NCBI RefSeq assembly: GCF_004342445.1
Contig: NZ_SLWW01000001.1
Coordinates: 248,001-312,000 of the forward strand
Direction of reading: 5' to 3'
Length of the DNA: 64,000 nucleotides
Origin: Rhodovulum euryhalinum
GTDB lineage: Bacteria > Pseudomonadota > Alphaproteobacteria > Rhodobacterales > Rhodobacteraceae
The position numbers were made by a program, and so were the translations under genes. A model generated the notes under the pieces. That model saw only the letters and a list, made by a program, of their open reading frames with translations. It ran no database searches and was not told the origin of the DNA. Shown here piece by piece: positions 39,415 through 52,508 of this stretch. Every line of letters begins with the position of its first letter. Position 1 is the first letter of the stretch.

Positions 39415-40452
39415 TCAGCCTCCCAGCGCGGCGCGGATTGCGGCAGGGTCGATGTCGTCATGTTCTGCGATCACCACCAGGCGCGTGGTCCGCGGCTCGT
39501 CCGCGCGCCAGGGCCGGTCGTACTGGTGACGCACCCGCGCGCCCACCGCCTGCACCAGCAGGCGCATCGGCTTGCCCGCAACCGCGGCATGGCCCTTTAC
39601 TCGCAGGATGTTCCGCGACCGCGCCAGCGCCTCGATCCGGCCGGTCAGGATGGCAGCGTCCTCCTGCTCGGGCAGTTCGATCACCACGCTGTCGAAATCA
39701 TCGTGGTCGTGGTCCCCGGCCGAGTCATGGTGGCTGGGGCGCGCGTGCAGGTCGTCTTCGGCCGCGGCCTCGATCCCCAGGATGACGCGCACATCCACCG
39801 CACCCTCGGTCACCTCGACGACGGGCAACCTGCGCGGCGCCTCGGCCTCGATCGCGGCGCGCGCGGTGGCCACGCCCTCGGGCCCGGCGAGGTCGGGTTT
39901 GGTCAACAGCACGATATCGGCACAGGAAATCTGGTCCTCGAACACCTCGGACAGCGGGGTTTCGTGGTCCAGGCTGTCATCGGCCGCGCGCTGAGCGTCG
40001 ACCGCGGCCAGGTTCGGGGCGAACCTTCCCGCCGCCACGGCCTCGGCATCGGCGACCGCGATCACCCCGTCCACGGTGATGCGCGCGCGGATGTCGGGCC
40101 AGTCGAACGCCTTCAGCAGCGGCTTGGGCAGGGCGAGGCCCGAGGTTTCGATCAGGATGTGATCGGGGCGCGGGTCCAGCGCCATCAGCGCCTCGATCGT
40201 CGGGATGAAATCGTCGGCGACCGTGCAGCAGATGCAGCCGTTGGCCAGTTCGACGATGTTCTCGGCCGGGCAATCGGGCAGCGCGCAGGATTTCAGGATG
40301 TCGCCATCAACCCCCACATCACCGAATTCGTTGACGACGACGGCCAGGCGCCGGCCGCCCGCGTTCTGCATCAGGTGGCGGATCAGCGTGGTCTTGCCCG
40401 CCCCCAGAAAGCCGGTGATGACGGTGACGGGCAGCTTGGAAAGATCGGTCAT
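39415..40452 (-). CDS. cobW: CobW GTPase/metallochaperone
   Basis: 345 residues of the COG0523 G3E GTPase family. Walker A GFLGAGKTT (14-22), metal motif GCICCTV (Cys73, Cys75, Cys76), ILIETSGLALP and a TKPD guanine-specificity motif, plus a His/Asp-rich stretch around residue 250 (HHDSAGDHDHDD). Thought to deliver cobalt to the chelatase. Start overlaps the DUF1636 gene stop by 4 nt; the longer frame is a shadow. Confidence 0.95.
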   Translation of the reverse strand: MTDLSKLPVTVITGFLGAGKTTLIRHLMQNAGGRRLAVVVNEFGDVGVDGDILKSCALPDCPAENIVELANGCICCTVADDFIPTIEALMALDPRPDHILIETSGLALPKPLLKAFDWPDIRARITVDGVIAVADAEAVAAGRFAPNLAAVDAQRAADDSLDHETPLSEVFEDQISCADIVLLTKPDLAGPEGVATARAAIEAEAPRRLPVVEVTEGAVDVRVILGIEAAAEDDLHARPSHHDSAGDHDHDDFDSVVIELPEQEDAAILTGRIEALARSRNILRVKGHAAVAGKPMRLLVQAVGARVRHQYDRPWRADEPRTTRLVVIAEHDDIDPAAIRAALGG

Positions 40453-40829
40453 TCGGGGGCCTCCAGGGGCGGGATGCGGGCGATGCAGTTCCTGCGGAAA
40501 TGTTCGGGGCGCTCGCGCCAGGGCACGAGGCCATCGGCCGCGTCGCGGTAGCGGGCGGCTCCTTCGGCGACAACGGTGACGAGGCTGGCGTCGAGATTGC
40601 CGTAGACATAGGTCCAGCGGCCGGGGCCCCGCAGCACGATGGTGCAGCCCGCAGCGCAGTTCGACAGGCACTCGACAGGTTTCAGGCGCACGTTCTCGGG
40701 CAGGCCGTGGGACATGAGCGCGTCATGCAGGACCGCACCCGGCCGGGCCGCCTCGGCGCCGTCGGGCGCATCGCGGCGGCAGGTCGTGCAGACGAGGAGT
40801 TCCACCTCGTCCCCGCGCGCGGCGCTCAC
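40449..40829 (-). CDS. DUF1636 ferredoxin-like protein linked to cobW
   Basis: 126 residues from GTG 40829, or 143 from ATG 40880. I prefer the GTG because family members start shortly before the LLVCTTC motif and AGGGCGAGG precedes it. The Cys pattern CTTC (about 15-18) and ECLSNCAAGC resembles thioredoxin-like 2Fe-2S ferredoxins. Family function is not known, but it is regularly next to cobW, suggesting a role in cobalt handling or electron supply. First gene of the operon DUF1636-cobW-cobN-cobH-cobI-cobJ, preceded by a cobalamin riboswitch. Confidence 0.85.
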   Translation of the reverse strand: MSAARGDEVELLVCTTCRRDAPDGAEAARPGAVLHDALMSHGLPENVRLKPVECLSNCAAGCTIVLRGPGRWTYVYGNLDASLVTVVAEGAARYRDAADGLVPWRERPEHFRRNCIARIPPLEAPE

Positions 40830-40961
40830 CCTCGCCCTGCCCGGCGGCGGAAAGATCGCAACATGTCTGGCCCCATTCATCAGGGGACAAGGGCAGATGA
40901 CGGGCAGAGCCGAAGCCGGACCCGACACCGGAACACCCCGTCCGGTTCAACGTCGTACTCG

Positions 40962-41147
40962 GCTGGCAGGTCTCCCGGCTTGCGGATCTCAGGGGCATCT
41001 GTCCCTGGCGGTTGCCCTGCCTTCCCGGCCTTTCGGCCAGTGGCGGTGGGGCAACCTGTCCGGTCACGGTCGCGGGGGCGGCTGCGCTTCGAACCGTGCG
41101 GTCCTTATCACATTCCCTTTTCACCTGCCCGGAGGCAGGCACCAGCG
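40962..41147 (-). promoter_or_regulatory. cobalamin riboswitch upstream of DUF1636-cobW-cobN operon
   Basis: Minus-strand aptamer with GTGAAAAGGGAA, the core GCCGCCCCCGCGACCGTGAC, CCACTGGCC, CCGGGAAGGC and the B12 box AGCCGGGAGACCTGCC (complement of 40965-40980). P1 can pair GCTGG (41146-41142) with CCAGC (40967-40963). It would repress chelatase, CobW and the C-methyltransferase genes when cobalamin is plentiful. Confidence 0.95.
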
Positions 41148-41153
41148 CGGCTG

Positions 41154-41182
41154 TCATGCCTCCGGGACACGCCCCTTGTCAA
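41154..41182 (-). promoter_or_regulatory. promoter of the 41-kb riboswitch
   Basis: On the minus strand TTGACA (41182-41177), 17 nt, GCATGA (41159-41154), then CAGC. The predicted start is near 41147, exactly the 5' edge of the aptamer. It shares TTGACA-N17-RCATGACAGC with the 24-kb riboswitch promoter and overlaps the region just after the cobZ stop. Confidence 0.6.
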
Positions 41183-41196
41183 GCGGACCGGACGGG

Positions 41197-43728
41197 CTAG
41201 CGGCCGTGGTCCCGCGCGGCCCGCTCGGCCGCGTGGCGCACCAGGGCCGCCGCACGATAGGCCCCGTGCGACAGCTTGCCGAAGGGCAGGCAAAGGGCCA
41301 GTCCCAGAACGCTGCCCAGATGCAGCGCCAGCAGCACGCCCATCCCGGCCGTGTCGCGCAGCGCCAGCAGGGCAAGGCCCGTTGCCGCGACAATGGCCAG
41401 CATCAGCCGCAACAGGCGGTCGGCGGTTTCCATCCCGGGCGAGGCGGGAGCACGGTCGGCACGGCGCCGGGCGCGGTCTAGCCCCGCAAGACCCGCCAGC
41501 ATCGCGACCCCGCCCAGCGTGCCCAGCGCCACCGGCAGGCTTGCCACGGAATAGGGGGCAAGGCGGCCGAACCCGTGGTGCAGGACCGCGCCTGCGATCG
41601 TCGCAAGGAAGGTCAGGCCGAAACCGTAGGCGACGAGGTGATGGCTCCATCGCCGCGCCCGCCCCGCCGGTCCGTTCCGATCCTCGCATCCGGGCGCCCC
41701 GCCGCCAAGGTTGCGCAGGGTCAGGATGTCGGCCAGCGCGCGGACCAGCGGGCGCGCACCGGGGCGCACCCTTGGCCCCGCCGTCGCGCACCAGAACCGC
41801 CAGAGCCGGACCGCCAGCACGAGACCCGCGCCGCCGAAGGCCAACCCCGCGCCGCCCGCCATGATCCCATGCGGGATCACCGCATAAAAGCTGCCCGGTC
41901 CCCCATGGACGGCGAACAGCGCCTGCGGCGGAACCAGCAGCAGGGCGGCGAGCGGCACCCCGATCAGGCAGGCCGTGAAGACCATGGCGAGGATCCGGGC
42001 CCCCTGCGCCCGGGGCAGCAGGCCGCCGCGATACTCCTCGGTCCGCATCGCGGCCAGCGCCGCGGGCAGGTTCACCGCCAGGTCGTGCGGTGGGGCGTAC
42101 TGGCAGTCGTAGTGGCAGGAGCGGCAGTCATGGCAGAGATGGGCCAGGTGGCGGATATCGCCGCTGCTCAGACCCTCGCGCAGTTGCGCCGCCGGGAAAA
42201 CCGCGCACAGCCCGGTGCAGAAGCCGCAGGTGTTGCAGATGTTCAGCGCGCGGCGGGCCTCGTCCTCGGGGTCTGCGGCCGGTGTGGGGAACGTCACTGG
42301 CGCGGCGGCCGGCGGGACGGCCACCCTGACCGAAGCCGCCTGCCCCGCCAGCGCGGCCGCGTTCCGCCCGGCGATGCGGCCGAAGACGCCACCGATGGTC
42401 AGGGCGCTGCCCGAGAGATAGCCCTCGCCCAGCACCGCGCCGCACATCGCCGCCCCGGCCGCGAACATCCGCGGCGCCACCCCGCCCGCGGCAAGGCGCA
42501 CCCGCGCCCGGTCGTCCACGGCGACCCCGTGCCGGGTAAAGGACAGGCCCGGCCGCATCGGGATCGCCACCAGCGCGCCGGTCAGCGGGACCAACGGCGC
42601 AGCCTCGGACACGGTGCGCGGCGGGATCGGCGGCGGGTCGGCGGTGATTTCGGCCAGGGTTGCGGCCAACCCCTCCGGATCGATCCCGCACAGCCGGGCC
42701 AGCGCGCCGGGACCATCGGCCGCGATCGGCGGATGGAGCATCGGCGGCAGTCGCACAGCGCCCCCGGCCCCCAGGATCAGCCAGCCGCGGGGATCGTCGC
42801 GTGCGGCGAGGATATGCCCCCAGTGGGAATAGCGCGCGGGGCCGGCGACCTCGCCCTCGTCCCGCATCCGCCGACCGTCCGCGCCCACCACCAGGCCCAG
42901 ATACATCCCGTCCACCCGGCTGACGATCCCCGCATCGTCCATCGGCGCGCGGGCGTCCACCGCCACCAGATGGCCGTCACCGGGCCTGCCTGCCGATGCC
43001 GCCCCCTGCGCCAGCAGCCAGAGCAGCGGCCCGCCCCGCTGGTGGGGCGTGCCGCGATTGGCGATGCCATGGGCCCCCGGCCCCAGATGCGCCGCAAGCT
43101 GAGCGCGGTCGGCCCCATAGCCACCCGAGGCCAGCACCAGCGCGGCGGCCTCGACCGGCCATGTCCCGTCGGGCGTGTCGGCAACGATCCGCACCGCCGC
43201 ACCACCGGCGCCAAGGGCAGCGGGGTCGAGCGCCGCGACCTGCCAGCCGTGGCGGATGTCGATGCCCAGCCTTGCCGCCCGGCGGCAGAGCGCGTTGACC
43301 ATCGCCTGCCCGCCGCCCCGGAAAAAGGCAGTGCGGCGCGACCAGGGCAGGTTGCCCTCGGCCCAGGGTTCGAACGCCACACCCTGTGCGGCAAGCCATG
43401 GGCCAAGATCGGCAGACCCGCGGGCCAGAACCTCGGCAAGTGCCAGGTCGGGCGCGCCGATCCGCGCGAGGTCGGCCAGAAAGTCCCCTGCCGGATATCG
43501 CGCCCGCTGCCACGGCGTCTCGGCCTCATGCACCAGCCGGATGTTGCGGGAATGGCGGGCATTGCCGCCCCGCAGATGCGCGGGGGCGGCGTCGATCAGC
43601 GTCACATGGGCGCCTGCCAGCCGCGCCTCGATCGCCGCGCAGAGCCCTGCGAAACCGCAACCAATCACCAGGACGCCTGTGGTCAGGGGGGCCTTGGCCG
43701 TGGCGTCCGGCCCTGCGGCGGCGTTCAT
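41197..43728 (-). CDS. cobZ: precorrin-3B synthase CobZ (TcuA-TcuB-type fusion)
   Basis: 843 residues. N-terminal flavoprotein of the fumarate reductase/TcuA type (GVLVIGCGFAGLCAAIEARL, GxGxxG at 23-28). Two Fe-S cysteine sets follow, C498-x2-C501-x2-C504-x3-C508 and C532-x2-C535-x2-C538-x3-C542. The C-terminal TcuB-like membrane domain (about 575-835) has several helices and His residues suited to haem. This flavin, Fe-S and haem architecture is that of Rhodobacter capsulatus CobZ, which makes precorrin-3B in place of CobG. A TcuAB tricarballylate oxidase is the alternative, but the single-gene fusion, riboswitch control and absence of cobG favour CobZ. Start ATG 43728. Confidence 0.92.
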   Translation of the reverse strand: MNAAAGPDATAKAPLTTGVLVIGCGFAGLCAAIEARLAGAHVTLIDAAPAHLRGGNARHSRNIRLVHEAETPWQRARYPAGDFLADLARIGAPDLALAEVLARGSADLGPWLAAQGVAFEPWAEGNLPWSRRTAFFRGGGQAMVNALCRRAARLGIDIRHGWQVAALDPAALGAGGAAVRIVADTPDGTWPVEAAALVLASGGYGADRAQLAAHLGPGAHGIANRGTPHQRGGPLLWLLAQGAASAGRPGDGHLVAVDARAPMDDAGIVSRVDGMYLGLVVGADGRRMRDEGEVAGPARYSHWGHILAARDDPRGWLILGAGGAVRLPPMLHPPIAADGPGALARLCGIDPEGLAATLAEITADPPPIPPRTVSEAAPLVPLTGALVAIPMRPGLSFTRHGVAVDDRARVRLAAGGVAPRMFAAGAAMCGAVLGEGYLSGSALTIGGVFGRIAGRNAAALAGQAASVRVAVPPAAAPVTFPTPAADPEDEARRALNICNTCGFCTGLCAVFPAAQLREGLSSGDIRHLAHLCHDCRSCHYDCQYAPPHDLAVNLPAALAAMRTEEYRGGLLPRAQGARILAMVFTACLIGVPLAALLLVPPQALFAVHGGPGSFYAVIPHGIMAGGAGLAFGGAGLVLAVRLWRFWCATAGPRVRPGARPLVRALADILTLRNLGGGAPGCEDRNGPAGRARRWSHHLVAYGFGLTFLATIAGAVLHHGFGRLAPYSVASLPVALGTLGGVAMLAGLAGLDRARRRADRAPASPGMETADRLLRLMLAIVAATGLALLALRDTAGMGVLLALHLGSVLGLALCLPFGKLSHGAYRAAALVRHAAERAARDHGR

Positions 43729-43774
43729 CCGCGCACCTTCGCACCGGCGCGCGCCCGGCCCCCGCCCCCCATGG

Positions 43775-44149
43775 CTAAAGCGGCATCCGGCGGGCGCGGG
43801 CGCCGCCGCGGCGGCGGGGTTCCGGCAGGCGCAGGTCAAGCGGCTGCGGCGGCATCTGGACCGACGCCGCCAGAAGCATCCGGAAGGTATCCAGCGCGGG
43901 CGTAGCCTCGCCCGCGGCATCGACCCGCGCCAGCGCCGAACGCGCCGCGGCGATGAAATCGCATCCGCCCGGCAGTCCGCCCAGCCATTGCATGAAGGCA
44001 AGCTGGCCGATCTCGCGGGCGCGCGCGGAACTGGCGGTCGAGGCCTGCATCTGCATCAGCACCATCTCGAGCATCATCGGCCGCCCCGGCCCGCCGGGCT
44101 GGCTGGCGGCGTTGTTAAACGGGCGCGGCGGCACCCTGCGTTGCACCAT
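43775..44149 (-). CDS. unknown small protein in the cobZ riboswitch operon
   Basis: 124 residues from the second of two adjacent ATG codons (44149); AAAGGAGG is 5 nt before it, while the first ATG (44152) is too close to the ribosome site. Sequence: a Pro/Arg-rich start, a helical Met/Gln-rich segment MMLEMVLMQMQASTASSARA, a helix EIGQLAFMQWLGGLPGGCDF, another helix DTFRMLLAASVQ, and an Arg-rich end RRRGGARARRMPL. No signal peptide, no membrane helix. I do not recognise the family. It is the first gene after a cobalamin riboswitch and lies 46 nt before cobZ, so a role tied to CobZ or cobalamin is the best inference. Confidence 0.7.
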   Translation of the reverse strand: MVQRRVPPRPFNNAASQPGGPGRPMMLEMVLMQMQASTASSARAREIGQLAFMQWLGGLPGGCDFIAAARSALARVDAAGEATPALDTFRMLLAASVQMPPQPLDLRLPEPRRRGGARARRMPL

Positions 44150-44196
44150 CATGGCCTCCTTTCCGGGGCACCCCGCCCGGATCCAACAGGTCGTGA

Positions 44197-44378
44197 CGAT
44201 GGCAGGTCTCCTGACTCGCGGGTCTGGGCTTGCCCGATCCTTCCCGGGCCTATCGGCCCAGTGGTCGCCTCGGGGTAGCTCGCCGCCTACAGTTGCGGGG
44301 GCAGTCGCGGAATTGCCGGGGCACCGGCGCACCACATTCCCTTTTCACCCGCGGCATATGGCACCGCGGGAACCATCG
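44197..44378 (-). promoter_or_regulatory. cobalamin riboswitch upstream of the unknown gene-cobZ operon
   Basis: Minus-strand aptamer with GGTGAAAAGGGAATGTGGTG, the core ACTGCCCCCGCAACTGTAGG, CCACTGGGCC, CCCGGGAAGG and the B12 box AGTCAGGAGACCTGCC (complement of 44201-44216). P1 pairs the outer CGATGG (44197-44202 on plus) with CCATCG (44373-44378). The leader ends about 45 nt before the small gene. Confidence 0.95.
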
Positions 44379-44383
44379 CCATT

Positions 44384-44413
44384 TCGATACCGTATCGCAG
44401 CCGTGCCCGTCAA
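44384..44413 (-). promoter_or_regulatory. promoter of the cobZ riboswitch
   Basis: On the minus strand TTGACG (44413-44408), 18-nt spacer, TATCGA (44389-44384). The start would fall near 44377, matching the aptamer edge. The same 113-bp interval (44379-44491) must also hold the divergent metH promoter; CATAAT at 44450-44455 is a possible -10 for metH without a clear -35. Confidence 0.5.
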
Positions 44414-44491
44414 TCGCACCGCCCGGCGGCTGAGAATGTGAACAATCCTCATAATCATCGTGACGAAGATGAATTGGACTCCTAGGCGGCG

Positions 44492-48271
<3,780 letters not shown>

Positions 48272-48278
48272 CACCGGC

Positions 48279-48306
48279 TTGCCGCGGATCGCGGGAGGAG
48301 TATAAG
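48279..48306 (+). promoter_or_regulatory. promoter of the bluB riboswitch
   Basis: TTGCCG (48279-48284), 16 nt, TATAAG (48301-48306), beginning 8 nt after the metH stop. The predicted start near 48313 coincides with the 5' edge of the aptamer, so bluB can be transcribed separately from metH. Confidence 0.55.
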
Positions 48307-48313
48307 CGGCCCC

Positions 48314-49209
<896 letters not shown>

Positions 49210-49288
49210 GCACGCCTGCGCGGGCGCGGCCGTCGCCCCTGACCAGAGCACTGGCCAAATTGTCCGGCGCGGCGCATAAATCGGGACG

Positions 49289-50551
49289 ATGGAGGATATC
49301 GAGCTTTTCCGGCGTCTCGGGCTTGCGCTGGCCATCGGCCTGCTGTTCGGCCTCGAGCGCGGCTGGCACACCCGCGACGAGGCCGAGGGCACGCGGGTCG
49401 CCGGCCTGCGCACCTTCGGGCTGACCGGGCTGCTGGGCGGGATCTGCGGCTGGCTGGTCCCGTTCACCGGACCGACCTTTCTTGGCCTGGCCTTCCTTGC
49501 GGTGACGGTGCTGGTCGCGGTGACCTACTGGGCACAGCTTGGCGCGGACGACGACCTGGGCCTGACGACCGAGATGGCGCTGGTGCTGACCTTCGCGCTG
49601 GGGGCCGCGGCGCTGCTGGGCGACATGGGGGCGGCCGCGGCCTCGGCCGTAGTGGCAACCGCGCTGCTGTCGCTCAAGCGGGTGCTGCACGGCTGGGTCG
49701 CACGGATCCGGCAATTCGAACTGGCCGCGCTGGTGCAACTGGCGGTGATCTCGGTCGTGGTACTTCCATTGCTGCCGGATCGGCCCTTCGGCCCCGGCCA
49801 GACGCTGAACCCCCACGAATTGTGGTGGGCGGTGGTCGTGGTGGCGGGGCTGTCGTTTCTCGGCTACGCGGCGATGCGACTTGCCGGGGCGGGGCTTGGT
49901 GCGGTGATCACGGGGCTTTTCGGCGGGCTGGCCTCGTCGACCTCGACCACGCTGGCCCTGTCCCGGCTGGTGCGCGAGGATGCACGGCTTGGCCCGATGT
50001 TGGCAATCGGCGTGGTTCTCGCCGGCTCGGTCACCTTCCTGCGCGTGCTGGTGCTGGCCACGATCTTTGCCCCCGGCCTGCTGGGGCCGCTTGCACCGCC
50101 GCTTGTCGCGATGGCCGTTACCGGGTTTGCCGGGGCGGGGTTCCTGGCGCTTTGGGCGGGACAGCAACGCAAGTCCGCCGCCGACCTGGATGGGCTGACG
50201 AATCCACTTGCCCTGGGAACGGCGCTGTCCTTTGGCGCGGTGCTGGTCGTGGTGCTGATCGGCACCCACTATTTCAGGCTCTGGTTCGGCGAGGGGGGCG
50301 TCTATGCCGCCGCGGCGCTGTCGGGGCTGACGGATGTCGATGCGCTGACGATCTCGGTCGCGCGGCTGTCGCGCACCGATCTCGCCCTGCCCGCCGCCGC
50401 GGTCGCCATCGTTCTGGCGGTCTCGGTCAACACCGCGGTCAAGACCGGCATCGCCTTCGCGGTCGGCGGGCGGGCGTTCGGCCTGCGGATCCTGGCAGTC
50501 CACGGCACCGTTCTGGGGGTCGGGGCAGCGGTGCTCTGGTTCAACGGATAA
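49289..50551 (+). CDS. MgtC/SapB family membrane protein with DUF4010 domain
   Basis: 420 residues and about a dozen hydrophobic helices. The N-terminal MgtC-like part has LALAIGLLFGLERGW and RVAGLRTFGLTGLLGG (about 10-50). The C-terminal DUF4010 half includes FGGLASSTSTTLALSRLVRE and GLTDVDALTISVARLS. Inner-membrane protein; substrate or function unknown, and members have been linked to Mg2+ stress or transport. Stands alone between bluB and the amino-acid ABC genes, on the same strand. Confidence 0.83.
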   Translation: MEDIELFRRLGLALAIGLLFGLERGWHTRDEAEGTRVAGLRTFGLTGLLGGICGWLVPFTGPTFLGLAFLAVTVLVAVTYWAQLGADDDLGLTTEMALVLTFALGAAALLGDMGAAAASAVVATALLSLKRVLHGWVARIRQFELAALVQLAVISVVVLPLLPDRPFGPGQTLNPHELWWAVVVVAGLSFLGYAAMRLAGAGLGAVITGLFGGLASSTSTTLALSRLVREDARLGPMLAIGVVLAGSVTFLRVLVLATIFAPGLLGPLAPPLVAMAVTGFAGAGFLALWAGQQRKSAADLDGLTNPLALGTALSFGAVLVVVLIGTHYFRLWFGEGGVYAAAALSGLTDVDALTISVARLSRTDLALPAAAVAIVLAVSVNTAVKTGIAFAVGGRAFGLRILAVHGTVLGVGAAVLWFNG

Positions 50552-50735
50552 CTGCGGCCGCCCATGCTCCGGCAGGCGGGCCAGCGCCAGACCGAGGCGA
50601 TCCAAGGCAACATGGCCTGCATCGGAGCACGGGAAACGGGCGCCCGCCCCTTTGGTCCCCGAGGCGGGCCAAGGCGGGTTGTAATTTCCGCCCGCGGCAA
50701 TAGCGTTGGCAGGTATCAAGCGGGAGTTGGTTTTC

Positions 50736-51584
50736 GTGCGCCAACCACAACAGGATGCGCGGCTGGAACGTTACAGCCGCGCGGCCAGGCGCGACCTGCG
50801 CCGGCGCAACGGTCTGGACTGGGCGATCTTCGCCCTGGGCGCGGGGCTGATCCTGTGGGGCGTGATCGAGGGCGCAAGCAGAATGCCCTATAACTGGCAA
50901 TGGTATCGCATCCCGCCGTTCTTCTTCCGCATCGTCGAGGGCGAACTTGTCTGGGGCCCGTTCGTCCGCGGCCTGCTGGTCACGCTGCAGATCACCTTGT
51001 GGGGCGCGCTGCTGGCCTTCGCGATCGGGCTTGCGACTGCACTTTTGCGCCTGTCGCGTTCTTTCACGGGACATGCGCTGGCGACGGCCTATCTGGAGCT
51101 TGTGCGGAACACGCCGCTTCTGGTGCAGATGTATCTTTTCTACTTCGTGCTTTCACCGATCCTGGGGATCGACCGGTTCTGGACCGGGGTGCTGGCGCTT
51201 GCCGTGTTCGAGGCGTCCTTCATCTCCGAGATCATCCGGGGCGGCATCCTGTCGGTGCCCCGCGGCCAGTGGGAGGCCGCCTCGGCGCTGGGCCTGCGCC
51301 CGCTTCCCGCCTATGCGCGCGTGGTGCTGCCGCAGGCCGTTCCGCTGATGCTGCCGCCGCTGACCTCGTCGCTGGTGAACCTGATCAAGAACTCGGCGAT
51401 CGTGTCGACCATCGCCATCTTCGACCTGACGAACGAGGGGCGCGACGCCATCGCGGCCACCTTCCTGACCTTCGAAATCTGGCTGACGGTGGCTGCCGTC
51501 TACCTGTCCCTGACCCTGACCCTGTCGGCTCTGGCCGGCTGGCTGGAACGCCGCGCGCGACGGCCCGACCGGCGCGCAGCCTGA
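50736..51584 (+). CDS. polar amino-acid ABC transporter permease
   Basis: 282 residues from GTG 50736 (GGGAG 9 nt upstream); a TTG at 50706 is a longer alternative. His/Glu/Gln/Arg-type BPD permease: VRGLLVTLQITLWGALLAFA, ELVRNTPLLVQMYLFYFVLS and the EAA loop EAASALGLRPLPAYARVVLPQ. Followed by a binding-protein gene and a second permease. The ligand is not set by sequence. The 184-bp gap before it (50552-50735) is GC-rich and shows no clear promoter. Confidence 0.88.
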   Translation: MRQPQQDARLERYSRAARRDLRRRNGLDWAIFALGAGLILWGVIEGASRMPYNWQWYRIPPFFFRIVEGELVWGPFVRGLLVTLQITLWGALLAFAIGLATALLRLSRSFTGHALATAYLELVRNTPLLVQMYLFYFVLSPILGIDRFWTGVLALAVFEASFISEIIRGGILSVPRGQWEAASALGLRPLPAYARVVLPQAVPLMLPPLTSSLVNLIKNSAIVSTIAIFDLTNEGRDAIAATFLTFEIWLTVAAVYLSLTLTLSALAGWLERRARRPDRRAA

Positions 51585-51620
51585 GCCCTTACGACCCCCC
51601 AACCACAGCAGGAGAGAGCC

Positions 51621-52454
51621 GTGAAGACCCTACATATCCTGATCCTCGCCGCGGTCGCGGCGCTGAGTTTCATCAAGGCGCCCCCCGCGCTCGCGCAGGA
51701 CGCCGCCCGGGCGCTGTCGTCGGAAAGCGTGATCGAGACGATCAAGAAACGCGGCGCGCTCAAGGTGGGGCTGTCGACCTTCGTCCCCTGGGCGATGCGC
51801 GACACCAACGGCGAGCTGATCGGCTTCGAGGTCGACGTGGCGACCCGGCTGGCCGAAGACATGGGCGTGGCGGTCGAATTCGTGCCGACCGCCTGGGACG
51901 GGATCATCCCGGCGCTGCTGTCGGGCAAGTTCGACGTGATCATCGGCGGGATGACGATCACGCCTGCGCGCAACCTGACGGTCAACTTCACCGACCCTTA
52001 TGCGGGTTCGTCGCTGGGGGTCATGGCCTCGATCAAGGCGGCCGCGGGGCTGGCCTGGCCCGAGGGCTATGACACCCCCGCCGTCACCTTTGCCTGCCGC
52101 CGCGGCAGCACGCCCTGCGAATACATCCGCGCACGCTTTCCCAACGCGACCCTGCGCCAGTTCGACGACCAGAGCCAGGTGATCCAGGAGGTGATGAACG
52201 GCAATGCGCACGCGATGATCTCGTCGCAGCCCGAACCCGCCTTCCTCATCTACGACAATCCCGAGACGGTCTTTTCACCGACCGACGAGCCGATTCAGCC
52301 CTCGGCCGAGGGGTTCGCGCTGCGCAAGGGCGACCCGGATGCGCTGAACTTCTTCGACAACTGGATCCGCGTGAACACCGCCAACGGCTTCCTCGCAGAG
52401 CGGCACGCGTACTGGTTCGGCGGCCGCCCCTGGGCCGACCGCGTCGCGCAATAG
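51621..52454 (+). CDS. amino-acid ABC transporter periplasmic binding protein
   Basis: 277 residues from GTG 51621 with GGAGAGAG just upstream. Signal peptide LHILILAAVAALSFIKAPPALA, then the SBP family 3 fold: IKKRGALKVGLSTFVPWAMR, GFEVDVATRLAEDMGVAVEF, GKFDVIIGGMTITPARNLTV and FTDPYAGSSLGVM. It lies between two permease genes. Family 3 proteins bind polar amino acids such as glutamate, glutamine or lysine/arginine. Confidence 0.9.
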   Translation: MKTLHILILAAVAALSFIKAPPALAQDAARALSSESVIETIKKRGALKVGLSTFVPWAMRDTNGELIGFEVDVATRLAEDMGVAVEFVPTAWDGIIPALLSGKFDVIIGGMTITPARNLTVNFTDPYAGSSLGVMASIKAAAGLAWPEGYDTPAVTFACRRGSTPCEYIRARFPNATLRQFDDQSQVIQEVMNGNAHAMISSQPEPAFLIYDNPETVFSPTDEPIQPSAEGFALRKGDPDALNFFDNWIRVNTANGFLAERHAYWFGGRPWADRVAQ

Positions 52455-52465
52455 CGATCGGGGGC

Positions 52466-52486
52466 GGGCGGCGCCGGGCGCCGCCC
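52466..52486. repeat. strong GC hairpin between binding-protein and permease genes
   Basis: GGGCGGCG (52466-52473), loop CCGGG, CGCCGCCC (52479-52486), with flanking G and C runs that can extend it. It begins 12 nt after the binding-protein stop. Such intercistronic hairpins often protect the binding-protein message and lower downstream expression; that role is inferred. Confidence 0.65.
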
Positions 52487-52508
52487 CCCGCAGACCGAAA
52501 GGCCGCCG

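Noticed and set aside
41197-43728. TcuA/TcuB tricarballylate or citrate-utilisation protein
   Set aside because: Single-gene fusion under a cobalamin riboswitch, within a cob cluster lacking cobG, fits CobZ better; no tcuC or tcuR is nearby.
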